From positions 12,442,872 to 12,506,871 of the forward strand of contig CM064713.1 in NCBI GenBank assembly GCA_032717465.1: 64,000 nucleotides of DNA, given 5' to 3'. The notes under the pieces are model-generated. The model worked only from the letters and a program-made list of their open reading frames with translations, was not told the DNA's origin and searched no databases. This DNA comes from Coenobita brevimanus (lineage: Eukaryota; Arthropoda; Malacostraca; Decapoda; Coenobitidae). Shown piece by piece: positions 55,601 to 64,000 of the stretch (positions are counted from its first letter, which is position 1; every line of letters starts with the position of its first letter). The translations under genes and the position numbers were made by a program.

Positions 55601-55929
55601 AACTAATACATTCAAGCCTCATCCTTCCTCACAACTCTACATTCACACTCCTAAGCCCCTCTCTCTCCTTTTACCCAAAGATGCAATTAGTATCCACCAA
55701 ATCATGCTCATTTATTTACACATGAGCCTACAAATATTCCCCTCCTTTACTGCCGCTCTCACTACTGCACAACATTACACGCCTAACACCTGCTGCAAAC
55801 ACGGGCCCCTTAGCACCGAGGGAGAGTCCTTATCCTCGTTGCCAAGCCAGCTCCAGCCCCACCTCCAGAACATATCATGTCCCCCAAATAAGTCTCCTCC
55901 ACATGCTCAACAGACTCTCCAACAATATT

Positions 55930-56764
55930 GATCCTCCCTCACATTTCTGCTTTATACTATCGCCCAATTGCTTTAGCATCCTATTTCCAAAGTTTTTTAA
56001 ATCTGTCTGTAAAATAAAAAAATTAAAGCTCTTTTCTTATCACAACCCTCTATCTGATTGTTAGTATGGGTTCCGCCAGAGACGTTCCACTGGCGAACTT
56101 CTCATCTTCCTTTCAGACTCCTGGCCATCCTACTTTGGCGAAAGCTTTGCCATTGCACTTGACATTTCAAAGGATTTCAATTTAGTTTAGTAAAGATCTT
56201 TAAATTCCAAACTGTCCTCTTACAGGTTCTATCCTCCTATCTCTGCCTTCATCTCTAGCTTCATTTCTGGTCGTTCTATAACTGCTGTTGTAGACGGCCA
56301 CCGTTCTTCTCCTAGAGCTATCAGCTGTGGTGTTCCTCAGGGCTCTGTCCTATCACCAACCAGGCTTGGAGTAATTACATATGCTTTCAGTCAATTACAA
56401 TTACAATTAGAATTACTTGCCCATTATTACATTACAGTTACAAATACAATTACAGGGAAGGAAAAATATGACAAATACAATTACAATTACAATTACTCAG
56501 TTTTAATACTTCCATATTACAATTGCAATTACAATTACAACCTAGTTTGTGTTCAATTATATTTCAATTACTTATACACAGTTAAGGATGCACTATCCCT
56601 GGTACAGTCTTACTCCAGTGACCAGTCTTCCTCGTAAGCGTGGCACTGAGAGAGTGAGGTGATAAATTATCTACTAGATCAGGCCCTCTCCAAAGTCACG
56701 CGTACTGGATGTGTTAAAGTCGTGTACTGTCTCGTGTAACATGTTTACTTCAGAGCAAATCCAC

Positions 56765-56803
<39 letters not shown>

Positions 56804-57960
56804 GTATATCATACTATATACGTTTATCAAAGTATTTCTGTGATGTAATTATAATTGTTCTTCTCCTAAATGCTCAATTACAATTACAAATACAATTACT
56901 ATATTACTTAAAAACACAATTACAATTATAATTACACATCATTAGAAATAACGAATTACAATTACAATTACAATTATCTTAAAAATGTGCAATTAATTAT
57001 ATTTCAATTAAATTACAATTACAATTACTCCAAGCCTGTCACCAACCCCCTTCCTTCAGTTCATAAATGACCTTCTAAGCTGTACATCTAACCCTACCCA
57101 CTCATATGCTGATGACCCCATCCTTCACCTTTCCATCCACTTCCCACAGCATCCATCTCAGCAGTTACTTCAACAGACAAAGGATCAGGCAATGGCACAC
57201 TGAATGTCTGACTTGGTTCATAATTCATATTGGGGTAAAAGTAATACTGTTGTTTTTAATGCAGCAAAAAATCAGTTCTTACATCTTTTGACCCGTCAAA
57301 GTCTTCCGCAGTAGTATCTTCAAATTTTTAACAATATCCTACTCAGTCCTGCACCATCTTTGAATATACATGGGGTTTCATTCTCTTGGGGTTTATCTTG
57401 GAAAGATCATATTACCTCTCTTGCAAAAGTTGCATCCGAGAGATTTGGTTTAAGCTGCATAGCTGACTCTGTACCTTCTTTACTCCTGCAAAGTTGCTGA
57501 CTTTATACAAGGGTTTTATTTGTCCCTGTGTAGTGTACAACTCTCATGTGTGGGGAGGCTTCCCACATACGGCTCTTCTCAACAAGGTGGAGTCAAAGGC
57601 TTTTCATTTCATTATCTCTCCTCCTTCATCTTCTGTCTCTTCTCCGCATTGTTGCATCTTTATCTCTTTTCTATTGCAACTTCAATGGCCACTGCTCCTC
57701 TGAACTGTCTGCTTGTATCCCCTCAACCACTACGGCGGGCGCTAGCACCCGTCTAGCAGCAGACTTGCATCCCTTTCCTGTCCAACTGTAATGCATGAGT
57801 TAATTGTTACTCCCAGTCCTTCATGTATGCAATAGGTCAACTCTGGAACTGTCTTTCTCTGTCTGTATCTCATACTGCCTATATCCTCCAGTCTTATAAA
57901 TGCAGTGTGTCCAGGCATCTCGAAATGAACGGACCTTGAATGTGGCTCTGTTATCTTTTT
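55930..57960 (+). pseudogene. Jockey/CR1-group LINE, copy 2, split by a hAT MITE
   Basis: RT blocks in order on plus, in several frames: PIALASYFQSF near 55960, YGFRQRRSTGELLIFLSDSW and ALDISKDF near 56070-56180, then AVVDGHRSSPRAISCGVPQG near 56290-56345. The copy is interrupted at 56361-57038 and resumes with FINDLLSCTSNPTHSYADDP, the catalytic YADD near 57108. The thumb and C-terminus follow (LTLYKGFICPCVVYNSHVWG, 57494; QLWNCLSL near 57840). An A-run near 58022 ends the element. Unlike the 38.6 kb copy, the RT core is present but it is riddled with frameshifts. Confidence 0.8.
56361..57038. mobile_element. hAT-type MITE rich in ATTACA repeats
   Basis: Ends CAGGCTTGGAGTAATT (left) and its exact reverse complement (right), flanked by a perfect 8-base duplication TCACCAAC (56353-56360 and 57039-57046). 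An 8-base duplication with CAGG-type ends is the hAT signature. Both terminal thirds are degenerate AATTACA repeats; the centre (about 56580-56870) is unique and has a (CT)n tract at 56769-56801. No transposase. Confidence 0.9.
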
Positions 57961-58450
57961 ATATTTTCTCGGAGGAAACAATTAGTGGGCTTATAACCTT
58001 TGGTTTCTGCTTCCATGCATATAAAAAAAAAAATATTCCCCCTAATGTACCACACACTCATAATCAACTTTTTTTTTTTTTTTCAGCCCATAGATATCAT
58101 AATTACTGTATATTTGCATTTTCTCACAAACCCTTGTGTTTCATTCCATCTCTCCAATTCTAAAATCTCTCCTCTGCTACCCGCTCATTTTTGGCCATCA
58201 ACACCATCTCTTCACCATCCAACGCTTCCCATGGGACTCCACAAGAGCTTCATACATCATGGTAAACAATAAATAGGCTTAAAACTGTCCCCTGATGCAC
58301 ACTATTATTCACGGAAAACTCATCACTTAGCGTTCCTCCTCCATGGTACCAATATCACCCAAAGGACAAGGACCAAACACTGGATCTGCCATCCCCAAAC
58401 TTTCCCTGTTCTAGTCAAACTCCAGCAGTCACTTGTAATGCGCTCCCCAC
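57961..58450. other. LINE 3' flank, no gene seen
   Basis: Contains an A-run near 58022 and a T-run near 58070-58084. No coding signal. Confidence 0.5.
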
Positions 58451-58625
58451 ACATCCTTAATATCCTCACCACCACCCTCCCTTCAGGTGCTGTTGGGACA
58501 CCTTTTCGCAGTGACACCACCTCCCAGGATCTCCTATATCCTCACCACCACCCTTCCTTCAGGTGCTGCTGGGATGCCTTTTCGCAGTGGCACCACTTCA
58601 CAGGATCTCCTGGGATCCAAACTGT
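58450..58625. repeat. ~78-bp tandem duplication
   Basis: Two copies share CCTCACCACCACCCT, TTCAGGTGCTG, GGGA, CCTTTTCGCAGTG and CAGGATCTCCT. Confidence 0.8.
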
Positions 58626-58774
58626 CCCATCTCGATGGAGTGAGGCGTCCCAGCACTGCTGTTGTTGTGGGGCACCTCTCTCACCACCCACAGGGAGTGC
58701 AGCGGCCATGGTGATGATCTCACCAGAGATCTTGTGAGGGTGATCGGTTTCCTCCATTACTTCAGTGTTCCACC

Positions 58775-59100
58775 CACTGAGCTCTATAATATGGAGAGGC
58801 TATCTCCGCAGGAAGCATGTAACTCTGGCCGCCACATTGAAACACCTGCACTCGTCGCCTCCACAGTGGTAATGCAATTGGATCACTGTTCTTAGCTTGC
58901 TGTTTCTGTTTCGCTGTTGCTTACATAAGCTAAGCAGTAGGCCATGGCACCATATTTTCCGAATTCATCGGCTGATTTCAAAAGACGTGGGCGTCGGTGG
59001 TGTAGATAAACAACAGCGCCGCCCTGGGCCCCTGGCGGCGGTTACACAAACTACGTAGTGTTACCCATGAGAAAGCCTCTCCATACTACAGAGCTCAGTG
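58775..59100. mobile_element. 326-bp MITE with perfect 8-base target duplication
   Basis: The left end is CACTGAGCTCTATAATATGG and the right end, reversed, is CACTGAGCTCTGTAGTATGG; similarity continues through AGAGGCT. The flanking 8-base duplication GTTCCACC (58767-58774 and 59101-59108) is exact, pointing to the hAT superfamily. The interior has CCGCCGCCAGGGGCC on the minus strand and no coding capacity. Confidence 0.85.
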
Positions 59101-59715
59101 GTTCCACCTCAATGACACTGCAGGCAACCCACCATCAACAACCCTTCATTCATCATTCACCACACCCACGGATCACCTATGATCTCTTTTTACTCTTGTC
59201 AACTGTGTAGTCACCTGATATACCACATTCCTTCTTTCAGCACTACGAAGTATTTAGGTTGTCCAGTCACAGTCTCTGGGACTCAGACTTTGCCGTACGT
59301 CTTTCTGGCTTTGTGCTTAGGTGTCATGTATTACTCTCTGTTACCACTTCTTTTGCATTCCCTAAACAACCTTATTTTCTCTATAACTGTGGCTTCTACT
59401 CCTTTATCCCACCATCACATTACCTTATATCTTGGTGGGCCCCTTGTCCATCCACACACCGAACCATGTCATGGTTCTAATGATAATTGGTGTTGTTACT
59501 TAACCCTAATTCACTAGACCATGCAGACCTGTTGATCTCAGATAAGCAACTGCCCCTACGGGGTTATCCCATAGGTTCCCTACACCACTGATGTTGTATC
59601 TGCATCTTAATGTATCATATGCAATGCAGTACTACATTATGTGCAAGAAACAGGCTGTAATTTCAACACTTAAGATTCAAAGATGCTACCCCACAGAGGC
59701 AATGCATCACACAGC
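59101..59715. other. Non-coding interval without recognised gene
   Basis: The 112-residue frame at 59179-59517 is hydrophobic but has no codon or domain support. Nothing else seen. Confidence 0.5.
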
Positions 59716-59720
59716 GCTAC

Positions 59721-59810
59721 AGTGTGTGTGTGTGTGTATGTGTGTGTGTGTGTGAGTGTGTGTGTGTGTGTGTACAGGCGAGATGAGAATTTTCTTACCC
59801 TTAAAATGTC

Positions 59811-59848
<38 letters not shown>
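59721..59848. repeat. Two (GT)n tracts
   Basis: GT runs at about 59721-59773 and 59813-59848. Confidence 0.9.
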
Positions 59849-60600
59849 GTAACATCAAGCTTCATTCTCGGCATTTGTTTCATAAAATAATGTACAGTAC
59901 CATTTACCGTCGGAGACAGCTCAGTCACTCGTCATTGTCAGCATCGTCCCGGAGCTCGTTGTTTCCCTCACAACCCTGATTCGTCCTTATTTCCAATAAA
60001 GAGGGATGATAAATACCCTTTGAGCAGCCGTGTCTGCTCTGAAACAGCAGGCCTTCTCCTATCCACGACGACAGGTGGCTCACCTGAATGGCGGTGCTTC
60101 GGATCTTCATGTCGTAACTCCAGTGTGTGGGAGTTTTCCCTCACGTTCACTTGTTACCATCATATTTTGAAAGGTATGCAGTAAAAAGCTGTATTATATT
60201 AATATTTATTGTCACCTGTGTATCCATACTTTGACTGGTTACCAAGACGCACATCAAAAGGCCCACACCATGACACACACAGCAAAACTTCCAAGGATTC
60301 ATAATTTGTGTGCATGTGTGTGTGTTACCCCATAAGAGTCACAGCGGTCCGCCGCCCAGAAAGGACCCGGTCCTAATCTCCGGCTCCGACCCAGGTGAGC
60401 TAGAGATTGTGGTTCCCAAGTGTACGCATGTATTGATATACATGTATTTATGAATGTATGTATGTAAGCAGTATTATGGAAATAGTATTAGATGTACACC
60501 GGTCAGTGGAAAGAGTAATTACATTTTAACCGACAAAGGTCTACGATTAAGGTCAAGAAAAGACTAAGGTGGGGCCAGTGCTGCCTTGGCCAATTGTGAT
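59849..60600. other. Non-coding interval, possible SINE debris
   Basis: The segment near 60335-60400 (GGTCCGCCGCCCAGAAAGGA) is GC-rich and may be old SINE sequence. No gene. Confidence 0.4.
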
Positions 60601-60659
60601 AGTGGTCGTAGTGGTGTTTTTTTTTTTTTTTTTCCAGAATTTGGGCGAGTTAGGGCGGC

Positions 60660-60790
60660 CAACATCCACTCATATGATGTAGTGCTACCTTTGGGTGACT
60701 TTACACTGGATGACAAGCCATATGGATTCTTTTTAGCCCAGAAAACAGTTTACTGTGTCGGATGGAAACCATGTAACCAAATGGACGCCT
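60660..60790 (+). repeat. SINE-like element S1, partial
   Basis: CATCCACTCATATGATGTAG, then TGACTTTACACTGGATGACA and CCATATGGATTC. The pyrimidine-rich middle and the GATA tail are missing. Confidence 0.6.
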
Positions 60791-61187
60791 GTTGATTTAG
60801 TGGGTTAAGGCGCTCCAGCCGGATGTAGCCCATAAGGATTACTATTATTGCTCTTATAATGCCACTCAGGAAAGACTAACTCATCTTTATCGCTTTAAAT
60901 GACCGGACTCAGTAGCCCTAACCTGGGGTCCTGCGTTACTGATGCCACACTAAAGGACTGCATGATGAACTGACAGACAGACAGACAGGCAGATAGAGAT
61001 ATAGATGGATAGATAGACAGTCAGACAGAGAGACATATTAACTCAGCTTTCACCACGGTGTTAGGCTGAAGCTGTTGACATTTGTGCAAGTGTGTCAGTA
61101 TAGCAAAGCTAAGGAAGGTGTTGTTGCCTGGTTATGGTACGTGTTGTGCTGGCGTGGCAAGTTCTCTATCGTCTTTGTTCGTTACTG

Positions 61188-61300
61188 TTTTTTTGTCCTT
61201 TTGTCTTGTTACTGGAGTCACCCAGGATCGAATCCCGGCTGGGGCAGGGAACAATTTAAGGATTTGAATTTCCTAAAAAGCAGACTTTCCTGATCTACCA
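61188..61300 (+). repeat. tRNA-like B-box fragment, probable SINE
   Basis: GGATCGAATCCCGGCTGGGG contains a good pol III B box. The upstream A box is not convincing and there is no cloverleaf. Confidence 0.35.
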
Positions 61301-61506
61301 GATGACCCCCCGACATGTAAAAATATCCCCCTCTAATACCAGTTCACCAGTCCTGTATGAGACAGCCCTAGCAGGTATTCAATATAGATGGTGGGTGTTG
61401 GCGCCGAAGTGGTGACATGTTGAGGTGTAGGATGACTACTCGGCCTTGGGATAGGTCAATGTCCCCGAGAAATAGGCCCTGAAGCCTTTGCCCAGAGTTG
61501 GACACG

Positions 61507-61507
<1 letters not shown>

Positions 61508-61571
<64 letters not shown>

Positions 61572-61579
61572 TATATATA

Positions 61580-61622
<43 letters not shown>
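61508..61622. repeat. (TA)n microsatellite
   Basis: Over 100 bases of TA, interrupted once by CTATATATACTGTG. Confidence 0.9.
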
Positions 61623-61625
<3 letters not shown>

Positions 61626-61775
61626 CGGTAAAAACTCTGAAAATGTATCATGTCTTTCGGTGTGGCGGAGAGTGATGAGACGTTGTTGTTGTTGGTGGTG
61701 GTGGTTAGTCTTTCGTTTTGTCTTGTACTTGTTGTTATTGCTGAAGATGGACGCCTTCACGTGGTGGCGCTGATA

Positions 61776-62445
61776 TACTATCTATCTATCTATTGCCAGA
61801 CTCGGTTATCCTGTAAGAGGTGGCCACAAACAAATCGCCTCCCTGTTGCCCTTTCCCCCGCCATTTCACTGCCCTGCTCCCAGGTCACACACACCCCTCT
61901 CTTATATACCTCTCCACTCCACTCCTCCATCTCATCCTTGGCCTTCCCCTCCCACTCCCCCCCTCCACCTCACTCACACTTTCCTCATCAGTCTCTCACT
62001 CTCCATCCTCTCCACATGGCCAAACCACCTCAGTGTGTTTCTCTTAACGCTTCCTATCACATCCACAGCCACATCCACATCCACACCACAACACTCCTTC
62101 ACATCCTCATTGTCAGTCTGTCTCTCCATGTGACTCCACAGGCTCCTCTCAAATAACTCATTTCCACTGCTCTCACTCTTGACTTGTGTCTCTCCAAACT
62201 ATTTCACTTCCATGCTCACTTCCCTGTTTCTTATCACTGCTTTCAAAGAACCAGCAACCTTTCTTCCTTGTTGTACCCTTTCAAGCACTTCACCCTCTAA
62301 ACTTCCAGCCTTACTCATCACACTACCCAAGTTCTTAAACGTACTCACATTTCCCATTTCCTCTTCATTCAACAACACTGTACAGCCTCCTCCACTGCCG
62401 CGTTCATCACTCAGCGTTGTCAATGTATGTATCCCACAAGGTGTG
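61776..62445 (-). pseudogene. RTE-like LINE, family A, 3' part
   Basis: The GATA-type tail (ATCTATCTATTGCCAGACTC on plus) begins at about 61778. The C-terminal blocks are on the minus strand in several frames, including VSTFKNLGSVMSKAGSLEGE and RNREVSMEVK (62199-62618). A deletion near 62210 removes the part corresponding to LLHDSIVIPTLTYGSE. Confidence 0.8.
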
Positions 62446-63040
62446 AACCACCAACACAGTTTCGACTCTCTTATCCGAAACAGGGATGGGTGCTGGGGGA
62501 TCTGGGGTGTAGGGTGGGGGATGGGAGGGGTTCGGTGGTGTTGGGAGGCAGAGTAGGGGGGGGGATTGTAGAGAGGGGAGGGAAGTGAAAGCAAGAATAA
62601 ACTAACATATAAACCCACGGTATAAATACTACTGCAAAACCAACATGAAATATTTTACCATAACATTGTGGTGGAAAGGGAAATCCATTGTTGTTTTGTA
62701 ATATGTTATCAATACTATGCACTCTTACGGCAACAGTCACGTTACCTAGTTACCTATTGGGTAGATAACTCTTCTCTTTTATTGTTGACATCATAATTAA
62801 GATGAAACAGTGGCCTTGGAAGCCTAGAGCATTAGCGCACTACACAACATGTGTAGGCAGGCAGCCGTCACAGCAACGAGAGAACAATCAAGTAACTTAT
62901 TAACAACTCCAATTAACTACCAGTGCTCCCGTTAGGGCCTACTTGTTTTCATTTTCATCTGGACGAATCGACGGTTGCCACGTGACTTATAGACAGCCCA
63001 AGTTAACATGGGGATCTCCAGATCATATATGGTCATTCTG
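62446..63040. other. Non-coding interval without recognised gene
   Basis: G-rich stretch at 62490-62585, then AT-rich unique sequence leading to the Tc1-like transposase. Confidence 0.5.
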
Positions 63041-63051
63041 ACCTTCCACCA

Positions 63052-63264
63052 TCATGAACCAGCACGACATCTGAGTAGCCCAGCGTGGCGGCATCATCGC
63101 CCTGCATGAGGAGGGCCTCAGCTCACGGGCTGTTGCTCAGCGACTGGGGATTTCTCAGCGCACAGTGCTCAAGTGGGTTCATCGCTGGCAGGAGACTGGA
63201 CGCTTGACTAATTTGGGTATGTAGATGGCATATGATATATATAGACATATATAGATATATCAAC

Positions 63265-63315
<51 letters not shown>

Positions 63316-63956
63316 CTCTCGTTTGTTTGTTTGTTGTGGTGGTGGCGGTGGCAGTGTCTGTGGTGGTGGTGGTGGTGGTGCTAGTGGCAGTGTGTTAGGA
63401 AATCGACTTTAAGCCACATACGAAGTCTAGCACCATGGTATCATAGGGAATAATGCCGATTTTAGAAAAATAGGTCAGTGATAGGTTTTTCATCAAACAC
63501 TACTGAGACTAAAAAAAACTCATCACTAAGCTATCTTACTCTAACCTGAAAATTACCTACGGTGGCAGTTACATGGCTAAAACATTATTATCTATTTTTT
63601 TATGAATAAATAGAAGACCTCGGCCCCGAGTGACTACTGTGGTTGAGGACGAAGAACTCCTGCAGGCAGCAGAACGCATGCCCTTCAAATCAGCCACGGA
63701 AGTCAGAGAGGCTGTAGGTCTGCAGGTGTCCATGACGACAGTGCGGCGGCGATTACACGCAGCAGGGATTCACCACCGGGCACCTGCGAAGAAAGAGCGC
63801 CTCACCGATGCCCATCGTGCTGCCAGACTTGCCTTCGCTCAGGAATATGCGGCCAAGGATATGGAGTTTTGGGAACGGACGGTGTTCACCGACGAGAAGA
63901 CCTTCAGCTCCTGCTGCCATGGTCGCATTCATTTATGGAGAAGAAATAACACAAGG
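63052..63956 (+). pseudogene. Tc1-like transposase, two exons, cut by window edge
   Basis: DDE transposase of the Tc1/mariner type. Exon 1 (63052 to about 63220) reads MNQHDI, a TGA, then VAQRGGIIALHEEGLSSRAV and AQRLGISQRTVLKWVHRW, the first helix-turn-helix. The ~390-bp gap that follows holds a (CT)n tract. Exon 2 (from about 63613) reads RPRPRVTTVVEDEELLQAAE, then VSMTTVRRRLHAAGIHHRAP, KKERLTDAHRAARLAFAQEY and TVFTDEKTF with the first catalytic Asp. It stops at a strong donor (CACAAG/GTAAGAGG, 63957). The second Asp and Glu lie beyond the window. A junction AT/GTAGAT to AATAG/A keeps the frame. The TGA at codon 7 is probably inactivating unless an internal start is used. Confidence 0.75.
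63269..63311. repeat. (CT)n microsatellite in the transposase intron
   Basis: CT run followed by GTTTGTTTGTTTGTTG and GGT triplets. Confidence 0.9.
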
Positions 63957-64000
63957 TAAGAGGCCTACCCCATCGTTTTACTGTAATCTGGATACCGACT

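Noticed and set aside
55362..55931. 189-residue plus-strand frame beginning MLPCVGLDHL
   Set aside because: It is Ser/Leu/Pro-rich without a domain, and its first part is antisense to a LINE C-terminus that reads better on the minus strand.
59179..59517. 112-residue hydrophobic protein
   Set aside because: Single-frame hydrophobic stretch with no homologue recognised and no flanking gene signals.

Overview
This 64 kb window is animal genomic DNA, not bacterial, viral or plasmid. Spliced fragments, TATA promoters, tRNA-derived SINEs, very dense microsatellites and many decayed transposons all point to a eukaryote. The LINE, Tc1-like and piggyBac proteins, together with the extreme CA, GA, TA, ATT and GATA repeat load, best fit an arthropod and probably a decapod crustacean such as a crab or shrimp. 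That taxonomic call is inference from family resemblance. Most of the sequence is transposon-derived, and most open frames are shadows of repeats.

Layout. 1-6.1 kb: two copies of an RTE-like LINE (family A), the 3' end of a Jockey/CR1-group LINE, a long CA tract, two tRNA-derived SINEs and a SINE-like element (S1) whose 3' tail matches family A. 6.16-10.15 kb: a 4 kb minisatellite with a ~34-bp unit, joined to a 30-bp tandem array that abuts a coiled-coil coding exon (minus strand, 10.43-10.92 kb). 11-17.8 kb: a hairpin MITE, tandem repeats, another family A LINE, a duplicated CENP-B/Tigger-like fragment and a SINE. 18.5-21.6 kb: an intact intronless gene (memA, minus strand) for a four-pass membrane protein, with a TATA promoter and 2 kb of upstream DNA that recurs at 49.4-54.6 kb behind a diverged paralogue (memB, 48.47-49.21 kb). 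25.5-32 kb: decayed LINEs of families A and B, one of them inside a ~45-bp satellite. 32-42.3 kb: a stack of nested insertions holding a perfect palindrome of 5S rRNA 3' halves, a piggyBac transposase broken by one stop codon, a hAT remnant, a Jockey/CR1-group LINE with its catalytic core deleted, and a candidate mariner-type pair of ends around the whole block.

42.5-48.5 kb: LINE fragments, a PIF/Harbinger-type MITE with TTA target duplications, a hairpin MITE, SINEs and a 50-bp tandem array that now supplies the C-terminus of memB. 49.4-54.6 kb: the second copy of the upstream duplication, split by a Tc1-type element (TA site) and by a Mutator-like element with ~500-bp inverted repeats and a 9-bp target duplication. 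54.8-64 kb: one protein-kinase exon, a second Jockey/CR1-group LINE split by a hAT MITE, a further hAT-type MITE, a family A LINE fragment, and the start of an intron-containing Tc1-like transposase that runs off the window.

The best candidates for real host genes are memA, memB, the coiled-coil exon and, less surely, the kinase exon. The most unusual observation is the memA/memB pair: two genes with the same membrane topology and strand, strongly diverged coding sequence, and nearly identical promoter and upstream DNA.
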